NCBI GenBank assembly: GCA_032718565.1
Contig: JAVGVS010000018.1
Coordinates: forward strand, 1,904,254 to 1,968,253
Source of the DNA: Distichodus sexfasciatus
Lineage: Eukaryota > Chordata > Actinopteri > Characiformes > Distichodontidae
Direction: 5' to 3'
Length of the DNA: 64,000 bases
Both the position numbers and the translations under genes were made by a program. Below the pieces are notes generated by a model, which saw only the letters and a program-made list of their open reading frames with translations, did not search any database and was not told the origin of the DNA. Positions 36,301-49,295 of the stretch are shown here, piece after piece (position 1 is the stretch's first letter; each line of letters begins with the position of its first letter).

Positions 36301-37839
36301 AGAAGCAGATGCTGACCTGCTTGGTCCCTTTGAAAAAAGACATTTGAGTAGCTCTGCTTCTAATTTATGAGCCTCCTTCCACATCTGGAATTCTTTATAA
36401 TTAAAACGTAAACCCCAAAGTTCTACTTCCACCTGTCAAATGTTGAGAAGATGAACACGGTAATGGGCTTCTCCAGCCTGGTGGAGAGTCGTAGCTTTTT
36501 TCCCCCTCTCCTGTTTCAGGTTGAGGGGTGTGGCTTGGCAAAAGGTCTGTTTCAATTGTTTCCCTTTAACAGTTTCTGATTTGAGACTGTTAGATTTTAC
36601 CGACAAGATCAAGCCTGTCACCGATTTGGTAATTCCACGCCCTTCCTACGTCTGCAAACACTTGCAGAAGCGTACAAATGCTGTGATAGAGTATGTCACC
36701 TGAACCTGAAGGCTCCTAATTGTTCTTGAAAGGCCATGTTAGTTACGTTGCAAACTTTTTCAGCACAGAGTTAAATCCTGTTTTATGGTTCACAAAGTCC
36801 ATGCCCTGCAGAAAGGAAGTCTTTTCTTTTTTCTTTTTGAAAGCGCATTGTCTAAGAAGTTCTTTCCGTGGTGTGAGAAAAACCGATTGGGCCAGAGGTA
36901 TAAAGGAACTCATGACTCATAACATGATGGAACATCCGAAAAGAGATTTCAGATTTAAAGGTCCCACACGGTAAAATCCGGAAGCATCACGCTCAAGCTT
37001 AAACGATTTGCTCCTTTATTAGCTAATACAAAAAAGGAGATGGATTTGCTATGGCCAGTGGCTAACATAATTGCCCATAATAAGGTTTGTTCGCTCAACA
37101 GTTCAGTAAGGACCTACGGGAGCTTGAGTTTCCGCTTGTGAGTCTGTGTATGTGTGTGTGAAAGGCTCTCAAACACAACCACCCTTCATTAAATCGAATT
37201 AAGATCCAGCACCCAGCAGATTAATTTTCTTTGTCTCTCCTTTTTTCTCTTTTTTCTCCCTTGAGTGCGAGACAAAAGCAGCTGTGAGAGTTCTCTCAAG
37301 ATCCCTGAGCTTGTGGCGAACAGCTCGTGCAGCTAATCCCACTGTGAGCACGGCCATGTGGACAGCATTCCTGCTATTTTCTCTTCTATTACCAGATCAC
37401 CGTAATTAAGTCTTCAGAATTAACTAGGCAGCCCGGTGGGGATGAGGGAGAGTGTTAATCTACCGCGGCATCATGTGGCTACTGAGGCTGGTGGGTGATT
37501 TGTTGGCTGTGGCCAGTGCTGAGTAGGACCTGGTGCAGAGATGAGCTCCTCTCACCTCTCATCAGCTACATTAACTCTCAGTCATGTCATTTAAAGACTG
37601 AAATGTGTCCTCTCATCCAGAACAGAACAGGCATTTAACAGATTTGACAATATAAATTTTATGTAGCCATGCTTATCTGATATGTTTGCCATTATCTGGA
37701 TAACAGGTCAAACCATTATGACAATGGGGGTTGACCTGTAAGGAAATCATACCATTAATCAAAAATCAATTGTGAAGCTTTAACCATTCCACGAACCAAA
37801 CTTACCAATTGACTGTACACTTTACAGAACTGTTGTTGA
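33381..37839. other. Intergenic, no gene accepted
   Basis: Includes the longest non-genic open frame in the window (35529-34855, minus, 224 codons), which shows no recognisable domain. Unique patches with homeodomain-like cores occur at 37020-37080 and 37370-37440. Otherwise AT-rich. Confidence 0.55.
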
Positions 37840-38215
37840 TTGCCATTCTGCACTTACATAAGCACATATGTATATTATTACACTGTTTACTACTCAGTAC
37901 ATTTTAACGTTGCTACATTTTAACAGTGCTGGTACTGATCTGCTCTGTTTATCCATGTACGTTCACTTAGTAAAGTCCTCCCCATGTTGCATTCATCAGT
38001 TTACAACCACATGCCTTTTATAATTATCGTGTACCGGCTGCTATTTTTGCTGTGTATTGTATTGGCTTGTACTGCATTGTATTTCACTGCATTGTGTGGT
38101 TACCTTGTCTTCTCATTTTGTCTCCATATGATCCTATTTATGTCCGATTTATGTCCACATATTAAAGTGCTATTGTTTTACTGTATATCAATGAATAAAA
38201 ACTGACTTGACCTGA
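37840..38215 (+). mobile_element. LINE 3'-end-like repeat (candidate)
   Basis: Low-complexity T-rich sequence ending in ATGAATAAAAACTGACTTGAC, similar in style to the 3' tails of fish CR1/Rex-type LINEs and to the copy at 52540-52805. No reverse transcriptase frame is present. The family assignment is by resemblance only. Confidence 0.4.
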
Positions 38216-41200
38216 TAAATGGAGACTGCGTCGACTTGGGAAAATAACATTTCCAGGAAACATCATTTATTGTGTGAAATCCTGTCGGTAAAATAAATGT
38301 TCAGGCTCCAGCTGTGAAATGCATTATTTTATTTATCTTGGCATGTTATTTGATTGTTTAATGAATTCTAGAATTTCAAATGGGTGAACTGCGTGACATA
38401 CACAAATGTGAAACGCTTTAACATTCAATAAAGTCAGTACATGAAAGGGGACAAAATGTGTGAAACAAATGTCTCAAATGTATGTGTTCTAACACATCTG
38501 GTGTTTGTCAGGGGGAAAATTCATGCTGAAAATAAAATGGACTTAACAGATCCACTAATAAATCTATAAATATGAGCTACATGTACACCTGTCAACTTTA
38601 GGCCAATGAAAGTTAAAGTTATGGCCTGTAGGGTACGGACCATTAGACGTAGAAAAGTATATAAAGGATATTGTACACCAGATCCAAGCTAAATTATCTA
38701 CTGTTAAATATAAAATATTTTTGAATAGTGAACATGTTTGTGCTTACAAGAGGTTACATTCACAAGTAATGAAGCAGAAGAAAAATGTTTAACTATTACT
38801 CTATATACAATACTATTATATTTACTTAAAATACATATTAAATTCATTCAAATCTTAGCAAACTCAGTTCTGATGCGTCATAACAAAGAAATCAAAATTT
38901 GATAAAAGCAATGTTGTAAAGTAAAAGTTAGCCATTAAAGATAATACATAAACATTCCAATAACTGAATATATGAGCACACTCAATAATGACACAAGCAA
39001 TGGCTGATTCAGAAAGTATCTAATGCTAAACTTCCATGTAATACTTTATGAAAAATTCAATACAGTGAGAAATATCCCTTGAAAGAAGAAAAGCTGTGGG
39101 AGAAGCTGTTTAGAGCAATTAAAAACAATACAGTTTTAAAAGAGTGAGTGCATGAAAGACAACAAGAAGGAGAAAGAGAAGGAGAGGGAGAGATCTCCTC
39201 ATACAGAGGAGCTAGGCACAGAGGCGGGCCCCTTTGTGGATCATTGGCAGATAATGGACTCATTAGCCCCAATGTAGCTTAAAAGGCTCTTGCTCTCTAA
39301 ACAAACAGAGCGGGCACCGAGGAGACGGACTTAAGGGCCCAACATGGTGGGAGAGATAATGAGAGCCCCCACCTCCTGCAGTCCCCTCCGTGTAGAGGCC
39401 GAGCAACAAGCAGCTTTTTCTAACACAACTGTTATTCCTCCCCATCAAGTCAGATTCGGAAGACCGCCTAACTGGCAACCTGGTTCAACCTCAGTCTCCT
39501 CATCTCTCCCGACAGCCGTCCCAGCGCAAAGACGGTGGTGGACGGAACATTTCCCCAACAGAGATCAGGCGGTCATTTTGCATGCCCAATTCACCCAGAA
39601 CACCTGCAGTCCACTGGGGGGACGGAAAGTTAAATTTTGTTGAGGCACATTTGGCGAATGTTGAGGCGAAGGATTTGGAAATCACATCCAGGCGCAGCGC
39701 TACAGGGCATGGAGGAGAAGCCCTTGAAATGTGGCATTCGCTCAGACACAGTTGAGCAGTTGAGTTAAACTTGAAGTATCGTATAGCAACATGTGCATTT
39801 TCCAGTCCTTGACCATGAACACAGAGCAATCGCATAAGCAGGAACAGACAGAAAATTCCTTTTCAATCAGCGAAAGTTACCACAGGGCAGCTTTCTACAA
39901 TTGACAGCACTGCAAGATTTACTGTGAGAAGGACATGGGAGCTACTCCCATAACAGACTGTTTGCCTTTGTTTTGTGTTTATTAATACCAATATATTACT
40001 CTAAAAAAGCAGGGGTGCGTTACAAGCGGAGCTGTACCCCGGGATAATAAATGGAAGCATTGTGAGGGCTTGAACGTTTTTGTTCATCTCCAGCTGCTTC
40101 CCTGCTCATCACGCAGCGAGCTAACATGAAACACACTCACGCTACAGTCTCATTTCAGACACATCTGTCAGCCATTAAGGACACCGGCCCTGGCCTCTGA
40201 GGGATGGGGTCCGATCTTTTAAGTCCTCTCTCTCTCCTCTGTGTGGCTGTGTATGTGTGTGTTTGTGTGTGTTGTGGTTGGTGGTGTCTTAAACTAGACA
40301 CAGGTCCTTAAGGAGGCTAATGCCAGCACTGAAGTTGTGCAGGACCAGCCTCTGAGGAATTCAAGCACAAAGAACCTAAGCCACAGGGGAACAACATTCC
40401 TTGACAAAATCTCTGTATCTCTGGTTCTCTGCTCTGCTTGTTCTGATTGAGCCCTTCCAGTCAAATACCTGATGCTTTTTACCTCCTTGACACGTCTAGC
40501 TCAGTGTTGGAGACATAGGAGTCATGAAAGTATATGTTGTCATTGTAAGGACAAACAGGCATGAAAGGGAAAAGTGGCTGAAACGAAGAACTGGCGGATC
40601 TTAAGACCATAAGAATCTGTGTTGGAAAGTATCTCATTGCATGTAAGGCAACAGCTCTGTGGATCATTTAGCGAACGAGTGTTTTGAATGAAAACATCAC
40701 TCCCAAGAGCAAAAAAACATGCGAAGTAAAGCGATAATGGCAGTCCAATTTCAGTGTGAGGGCTAATCAGTATTGGCTGAGCCACTTCTGTCTAGAACAC
40801 AGCGTACAGGCTCTGTTAAAGTCCACAACACTCATAAAACATGATACTAGAAGCACACCAAACAGACCAAGCTCGTTTAGTTGTATAAGGTGAAGTTTAA
40901 AATGTAAAAATAGACGGATTTTAGAGGTTGCAAATTTGCCAACATCAAAGTCACATAAGGATAAGCGGTACAGGTCATGTGCATCGAAGGCTTCAAGGAC
41001 AATGATGGCCTCATAAAAACACAGCGATTTTCCAACACACACACACACACACTTTTTCTGCCACTGTCTCACTCTCATTCTCTTTCCAAATCTCCTGTGG
41101 AGACACATTGGACATGCAGAAGATCATTAATCTCTTTAGCACAGCCGGCTCTAGTGGCATGTTTACAGGAGGTGAAAGTGACGAATGCTGAGTAACTAAA

Positions 41201-44116
41201 ATGTTCAGAAGTTCATCACTCACAAGTCATAATTTACAAGGCTAGCAATTTTCATACCATCCTCTTCTCTTCTGACCTCTCCAGCCGAAGCACCTTAACG
41301 TATCATAAAATGGAATTCCTAATATGTCAGAACACATGCTTCTTCATAACCAGTTGACATTTTAAGGGCTGCGCCATTCTGTTTTGACAGTCCGTATCAC
41401 ACCTATCACAACTACAGACTGTTTTAAAGATCTTTTAAAGCTGCTTTCCATTTTTACACTTACATGCAGTTAAAATGTAAAAAAACATAAATGAGAGAAT
41501 TGGTAAATATAGCATTAAAAATCTTATTTTACTAATGTAAAGAATTGAAAAGTAAAAATAAATACTATACTATAAAAATACTATATAAATACTATAAAAA
41601 TAAAAATAGACATATTATAGATAACCTTGAATTAACTAGTTTTTATGTATTATTTATTAAAGATATTTCCTGTAATGAAACACACAAACTATTCTATGCT
41701 AGAACATAAACTAGGAAACTTCTAGGAAATTTTTGTATTTCTTGCAAAACACTAAATTATATATTTGTAGTTTACTATAGTCAGAATGTAGATCATTTTT
41801 CAAAATTAAAGCAATGTCTAGTGGTCTGTCCTTATGCAAGGTGTGTTCTTTATTTGCAGAAACAAAGAAAAAGGGAGGAAATGAAGTGATAGAAATGTAA
41901 CAAAATATACACATTTTCTACAATATGGGCATAACCAAGGTTAACAAGCTAGTATTGAATAAAGCTCAACAAAACCCACTTCCCATGGACCCAATTGAAA
42001 CAGTTCTTTCTAAAACATTTAACTTAAACATTACTTTAAAGCTGTCTAGTCTACCATGACTGTTTCAGACTTTCAACTAGCAGACTGAAGCGCAGTGTAT
42101 TTATAGAGCTGATAAGTATCAATGTGGGAGTGTTTCTAGTATTTATTAACGCTGGGGAATGACTCAGCCTGTTCTCAATGTGCTCTGTTTCACGGCACCA
42201 AATGGATGACCAACACCCCCCGTCCTCTTGACACATACACACAGATATTGCTGTAAGGCTCCGGTGAGGTGGAGTATCAGACATGCGAATTGTATTTGAG
42301 CTTGGGGGGTGGGGGCTGAATCACAATGGGCAGCCAGCCCTGGAGGAGGCCATTAAGGACGGCCAGAGCCAAGACAGTGCTGGAGTCAACAGGCCAATGA
42401 CCCACCTGGCACCTGGGGCCCAGACAGGCAAGAGGAAATAGAGCCATTGGGAGGGAGACGGTGTGATGAGCCTAAAGAGAGCTGCTGGGGACGGAAGCCC
42501 CGTTACCCATCAACACTGTCTGCTCTACCAAGCGTGTCTAGGCCATCAGATTCACACAACGTCCATACCTGAGACACAAACTTCCTCCATGTGGAGGATC
42601 TTAACAGGACAGTAAACAGCAGTACTTTCCATTTTGCAGCACTTAACTTTGAAATAATTTGAGGCATCAGTGCATTTTGTTGCATGATGTCCATCCATGT
42701 TTTGGTCTGGAAATTAATGCAGGAAAGATCTGAATCTTAGGTCATAGTCAATATTTCCGATATTTTCTTTAAAAGTTTTATATGAATACTATCTTTTTGT
42801 TGGAAAGAATATTTGATAAAAGAGTGACTACAAGGACTGTTCAGTTTGTCTTTGTAACTGTGTCTTATGTCCGACGGGGCCGTGCACTGTTGAGCCGAGA
42901 TGGATGAGAGGGGTTTCCACTCCGTCTCCCAGCATCCCTGCCGCTGCAGTAATGGCCACGCGGAGACATCAAGCACATTCCAAGGCCTGGCCCAATTACC
43001 GGCAGATGAGGGGCAGATCTCTTTGTTTAAGAACAAAGCCAGGAGTGACACAACTGGTCTTTAAATGGAGCTCGCAGCCGTAGTGGTAGAAGACCCAGCG
43101 GGAGGGGGAGGTGACCAGCTGGTTATAAATATCTATTTGGTCAGTTACTGGAAGGAAAATTTGCAGTTTGTTCGTTGTAGAGTTCTCCAGGTGGCAGGGA
43201 ATTGCAACACACTCCAACATACACATACACATGCGCAAACACACGTGCACACAGACACACACACTCACAGTTAGAAGAGAGAGAGGGGAGCAGAGAGAGA
43301 CTATCCATTACAGACACTGCCAGCAAGAAGGAATTTGACATATTTATCTATAAAAGATGTGTAAATTCCGAATGATTAAAGAATGAGAATGCGAGCTAAT
43401 GATCAGTTAAATCACACTTTTTAAAGTTTCTTAATTGAAGCTATAACAACAGGAAACTCTTATTTACTGCAATCATAATTTTATGATGTCATGATGGGCT
43501 TAGTAACATTGTTTACGATCATGCGTGAATGCAATTTTTAATATTTGAAAACACTTGTGTAAAACAAATGTGACTGAGTTCAGCGGCACTGCCTCATGGG
43601 GCTCGACACAGTTGCAGTGTAGATGTTTGGCGCCATCTAGTGGAACCTAAGCAACTAATTTCGACAAACAGAAAAAAGAAAACATTTTTCCCTACATCAC
43701 AGCAATTTTCTCATTTGAATTAAATCTATCGAACTTTAATTATAAATAAAACACAAATTAAATATGTATAATACACAATAATAAGAGTTAGGTTAGAAGC
43801 TAACTCCGGGAATGACACAACTCCAAGCAGCTCCTTCTCTTAAACACACAGTTTAAAAATATTTATAAGAAAGGATATGTTGGCAAAAGTGTTTTGCAAT
43901 TTTGAGGATCTTTGTTTAAAAAAATAAAATAAATAAACTCATGACTTCTACTTCAGTGGAAGTTTATTTCTTCCAATGGAAGTTTGTTTCAGCGAGTGAA
44001 GTGCACGAAGTATGAAAGTGATGCAGACACGAAGGTTTACTTAAACTTTAAACACAAAATCTAAGTCAAGAACACAAGACAAACACAAAAGTAGGAAAGG
44101 AGGTTTAATTCATGCC
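38216..44116. other. Intergenic, no gene seen
   Basis: AT-rich, with local GC-richer unique blocks at 39290-39640 and 42300-42500. A CA-rich run lies at 41036-41052 and another at 43217-43270. Several 60-110 codon frames have no recognisable domain or splice partners. Confidence 0.6.
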
Positions 44117-44440
44117 TAAATACGTCTTTAAAACTGTAGAACTGAAGATAAGCATAACCTAATGTTTTGGCCGATGCGTTCTGCACGTTCGCAAAAATCG
44201 GCGCTTGGATATTTCAGTGGCATTGCCGTCATATTCCTTTAATTTTTGCATTGATCACAGTATTATCTTTAGTTTGGAATTATTAAAATTATTTTTGGAA
44301 ATGTATAAATTGTACTGTACAGTGGAATCGGGCAAGAACACAATGGGGCTCATTTACCACCAATATCTTCCAATTTCCTCAGAAACATTTAAATACGTCT
44401 GTAAAACTGTAGAACTGAAGATAAGCATAAGCTAATGTTT
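44117..44440 (+). repeat. Pair of 51-bp direct repeats, 222 bp apart
   Basis: 44117-44167 and 44390-44440 match at 49 of 51 positions. Both begin TAAATACGTCT and contain AAAACTGTAGAACTGAAGAT followed by AAGCATAA. The spacer shows no coding sequence. The origin is unknown: local duplication or the ends of an unrecognised element. Confidence 0.9.
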
Positions 44441-46608
44441 CGCACCTACTTGTATTCAATTAAATTCTGAGTTTAATTTTGAGTGCACTTTTGTGTCGAT
44501 TCTGTCCTTATCTAAGTATAAATATGAAGACATTCGTAAATGACCGAATCTTCGTCATTGGGTCTCATTAAGTTTTTTGAGTTTTGACCAACGAAAGGGA
44601 ATGGATACCAACAGCTCTTCTTTCACAAGATGAGGAGAAATAACTCATAGAGATCAGGCTCCACAAGTGACCTAAAAACATGGTGTACTGGACAGTGTCA
44701 ATAAAAGCATGCAGTGAGAACAGATCAGGCAGCCAACCTGGATTGAATGTTCAGCACAAGTGCTGGATATTGAGGATGCATAGACAGAATGGGCAGACAG
44801 CAAGAATCGGGCCCTGACAAGGGTGACATCTCCAACTGTGGATGTGACGCAGGGCCAGTCACTGTGGAAAACATGGAAACAGTGGCCATTGCAAAGGAAA
44901 ACACAGAGGCAACGTCTGCCACACAAAGGCAGGACCTGTCACCTTGAGAAACACAAATGCTCACCTGTCGCTGCCAGACGCAGGGAGCCAAAAAGCCCAT
45001 GGACGACTGCTGTCTGGGTTTGTCCCACTACTGGGGCCAGGTCTCCGTCACCTGTTTGGGTTCTGGGTTCTCCTTACTCGGTCCAGAACATGAGTCGCAC
45101 AGCTCCACCCAAAAAAATCTAGGGGTAGGAACTGGGGTGGCATTCCTGGACTGGTGAGAACAGCGCTGTGAAGGCTGAGGAGGCCACCTTTCTTTGGCCA
45201 TGGTCGATGTGAGAAGTCAACGACTCTGCCTGATTCACTGCATTCAGTGTAGAGGGCTTACATTCTCTCAGCAAGCAGATGTTCAAAAGGACAAAAGGTG
45301 ATGGATACTTGCCATAAACCTTCCACCACCTTAATAAACTTTTATAATTAAAAAAAAGTTGATAGTAATGCTGTTTGTCTTACTTAGGATTAGTTTAAGT
45401 GGTAAAATTAGTTATTGTGAAGATGATATTATGGGGTGTATCTATAGTTGCAATTACATTAATATGTAAATGTGTAAGTTTTGGTATTTAAAAAGAAAGA
45501 AAATAACATGCATACTCATATGCATAAATATAAAGACGTTAATGATAACTGTAGCTGATTTACTGGAGTAGACTCTCTACCTGAGTCTAAATTTCTGGAC
45601 TAAAAATTCCAGGAAACAAAAATCTGAGTTTTTAAAAACTTCATTTTTAATGTGAATTTACTGTTTAGTGTTAAAGACTCTTGACATGACAGTAAGTTGG
45701 ACATTACAGGTAATGACCACAGCTGAAGGACAACTTCCTGCTGGCCAACTGGCCTCAAAGAGACAGAAATGTGTTGTTTGCTGTATTAAGTTACAGTCAG
45801 CTGGTACAGCCACAGTGGCACTGCAGCACAATGAGATCAGAATTACGAGCCTACAGCCAGTAAAGGTCTGTCGACAGAGCATGGATAAGATTGCATGGCT
45901 GCTATCAAGTCATGCTGTGGTTCACCCTGGATGACATTGCAAAGGTGTCATTCTGTAGGCTCAATTACCAGGTCATACATATTCATAATTTTCGCTCCAC
46001 TTTTTTTTAAATGTTAAGGCCTATACATGGAAAATGATGATTATGAGACTCATGCTCCATGTAAACTATGCAAAGAAAGAAAATAGTTCTTTGAAAATAA
46101 AATCCAGGTAACACCATTTTTCACACAATGCCCTCTTTTAGATCCCAACAGGTGTAATGCCATTTGGGCAGCTTGGAACAGCTTTTTACATTCTGAGGTG
46201 ATATGTAAACAAGTTCCAGCAGCAGAATCTCCCCTGGTGTACACCTTAATCACAGTTAAGGGAGCAGAGTTCCAACTTTGAGGAACTGGCGACAGGAATG
46301 AGGTGGTGACCTGGTTTCAAGCAATACAGGGGACCACAGTGGGAGGCCTCTACGCACTACCTGCCATCAAGTAATTAAAGGCAGAATCTTTCAGCTGGAC
46401 TGTCCTGTGTGTGTCAGCAAGAGTTTCAAGTGCTTAAAGCTAGGATATTCTTGGGAGAACCACATTCTACCAAGGAGCAAACTGAGTAAACTACACAAAT
46501 AGGAATGACCAGGAAATGAAAAGAAAAACTACCAATGTACTTACATTTTGCTATTTTTCAGTTATGAAAATCCAAAATATTATAGTAGTTGAGAAAAATA
46601 TGAATGGT
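44441..46608. other. Intergenic, no gene seen
   Basis: Segment 44820-45160 is GC-richer and carries overlapping open frames (99 aa and 66 aa plus, 91 aa minus), none recognisable. No C2A-type ferlin sequence found here by reading all frames. Confidence 0.55.
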
Positions 46609-46815
46609 TTACCGGTGGTGGGTGTTGGTGGTTCAGTGGTTAGGACAATCACCTCTGGACCAAGAGGTTATGGTTCGCACCCTATCTCTGGCATTACCAT
46701 CACTGGGTCCCTGAGCAAGACCCTTAACCCCTTAACCAAGTTAAGTTGCTTCAATGAGAAAAATGGACATTGCTCTGGATAAAAGTGCCTGCTAAATGCC
46801 TAAATGTATATGTAA
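46609..46815 (+). mobile_element. tRNA-derived SINE, full length
   Basis: The Pol III A box TGGTTCAGTGG (46629-46639) and B box GGTTCGCACCC (46672-46682) are about 32 bp apart, as in tRNA promoters. They are followed by the body motif (CATCACTGGGTCCCTGAGCA, then AGACCCTTAACC) and the tail GCTCTGGATAAAAGTGCCTG followed by CTAAATGCC, then an AT-rich end. It is the least decayed of the three copies in the window. Not a functional tRNA gene: the anticodon arm is not conserved. Confidence 0.85.
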
Positions 46816-49295
46816 ATATCATTAATGGTAATATATACCATTAAGTTGTGAACTATTAAGTTGGGCAGTGTGAAATGCTGAAACCCTGTGAATGGAAGAA
46901 AGGTAATGCTAAAGTTTAAAACTGCCAATTACGTTGGTACCTTGAATAAGGCCTATATCTTTATCTCATACTGTATAAAGTCTGTCTGTTAGTTGCCACA
47001 ATATAAAATGGAATGGAAAAATCCCAAAAACCTGCAAAGTCAAGAATTGTGTATTTTCTTAAATTCTAGATACACGTAGAAAGTGCTGTGTCCTAGTTAT
47101 CTGCGTGACTACCTGGTGACTGTAATGCTTGCATACTGAAGATAACACGGGCAGCACTGACGGAGACCTCTCAATAATTAAAAGCAACATTTCATCGGAT
47201 CCAGGCAACTTTAGCCTTCAACGTATAACTTACAAAAGGATGTCTAATTAATGAGACCAGTTGTATTTGAGTTTGCAAAAGAATGGCTATTGAATAGTAG
47301 CTGCGAAAGCATGCTTCAGTCAAGCCATAACGATGCAGGTTTTTTAATTAATGCACTTTTTAACTGTTTAAAAATAAGAATACTGTTCATACAAAACCAT
47401 CACAGCTTGAGTTGTTCAGCATGAAGACAGATTTGAACTATTTTGAGAAAGTGATTTTATGTAAAGTGCATACTGAAAAACAAGTTAGAACTGGAACCAT
47501 GCAAATATTTACAGTTTACAAGCAATACATTACCTGAGACCTTATTGGGGTTAACGACCTTGGGTTGATAAAGAAGGCCAGTACGGCTACAGCCACATCC
47601 TTTGTAGAACAATACACCCTCAATAATTAAAGTAGGACACCGTTTTCCCAGCGGTTTTCTGTTCGTTTTGTGTTTTTACAATGACGTGGAGAGTTGCGGA
47701 CTGTTTTAGATTCCAATAAACCAACTCACTTATGTACTGCAGGTGTGTTTTATGAGATACATTCTGTCGTCCATGTTTTGAGTAATTACTTCTTATAATT
47801 TGTGTGTATGATAAAACCCTGCTGTTAATTTTAGTGCACAAGTCAAACATGCTAAGAAAGGCAGTGAGCATGCTAGATATTTTGTATGACAGTGTTTTAA
47901 CATTGTGGTATTGTTTAGGATGCCGGCTGTGAGGCAGTACTCTACTTAGGTTGTTATGATGTGAAGATTAGAAGGCGGGCTGTTTATTTTAGTGTAAAAA
48001 TATCTTAAGGAGACATTAAAACAGTAAATATAGAAAATAAAAACTGGACTTTGTGTCAGCTGCTTTTTAGTAGGGCACCTGCTCACCAGCAGTCCGGTGT
48101 GATGTCTGCCAATAGGATCTAGTTCTAGTTACTAGTGTCTCAGGTTCAGTTCTCATACACTATTCATCGGTGTATCACGTCTCTCTCTTGCCCAACTCCA
48201 TCCCTGAACCAAACCAAACTCTTTTGGAGCTTCTTTACTTTGTAGCTTTCCAGTTTCTGTCAAGCGAATGTTCATTTGGACTATGTAGAGCAACCTGTTT
48301 GTGGAGATCTTAAGCAGTGGAGATTTTTATACTTTCAGATTCTCTGAAGAACACAATATTTGCCCCATTGTACGGTATGTACACATTGTTTAAATTGCAT
48401 GTCATACTGTGTAGCAGTTACGTCTAGTAGCAATAATGTTTTGACAATTTCTCATGCAAAATGGAATTCTATAAAAATCAGTACTTTACATATCTTCTGT
48501 GTACAATATTTATGACAACTGAATCATGACATTATTGATATAATTTTGATGTCTTAAACTAAGGTTCTGAAAACAAGTTCTTAAGTATACAAATACTAGA
48601 TGCTATATGTAACTTATAACTTTATATAATTTTATTGTTTCTTTGTTAATGTTATTGTAACAAACTATTCACTCTGTCAAGTGTTTTTGAACAAAAAAAA
48701 TAAAATGTGCATATCAGCAACTTTTGTACATAAAATAGTAACATTGTCAGTTTTCTTTAGTTTACACACTTTTGTGTAATATATACCCTGGTTTATATTG
48801 GTAATTACACAATTATTATACATAATTAAGCAGGATTTTTTCCTCTTACCTTCAAATTATTTATACTTATCCACACTAATAATTAATGCTTTCCACGATG
48901 CTTGCATTTAGCATTTTTCTAGCAGCAATGTCTTTCCATCAAACATATCATTTAATCACTATTACATTATATAATAATTATTTTCTGTCTTCTATAAGCC
49001 TGTCAGGTTGTACATATGTTTGCACTTTAACAATGGATTAAGTCCATCCACTTTAATTATTAAAAGTTTTTTTGTGGCTGCAAAAACTGGATTTGCTTTG
49101 TCTTTAAATTGGCATTTAAATTGTATAAACTACTTAAACTATACTGAAAAATGCAGCTTTTCACAGCTATTTTGCACTGGTTTGTAAACTCTGAATGTGA
49201 AATTTCTGAGATTATTCAGTTTTACAGACATCACACTGTTCACACTATATGAAGTATCTGACATTTAAATGTTCTGTTTCTCTTACTTTCGGTAG
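46816..49295. other. Upstream region of otof, no C2A exons seen
   Basis: AT-rich and without recognisable coding exons. I specifically looked for the C2A exons of otoferlin on the plus strand and found none. A possible small leader exon at 48339-48374 (TTTCAG acceptor, TACG|gtatgt donor) is weak. The transcription start of otof is not determined. Confidence 0.5.

Noticed and set aside
44823..45157. Overlapping ORFs on both strands as a possible C2A exon or unknown gene
   Set aside because: Translations show no C2 features and no consistent splice sites.
46609..46700. A true tRNA gene
   Set aside because: A and B boxes are good but the anticodon arm is not tRNA-like and the SINE body and tail follow.
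48339..48374. 36-nt leader exon for otof
   Set aside because: Splice-like ends (TTTCAG, gtatgt) are present but too little supports it without transcript data.
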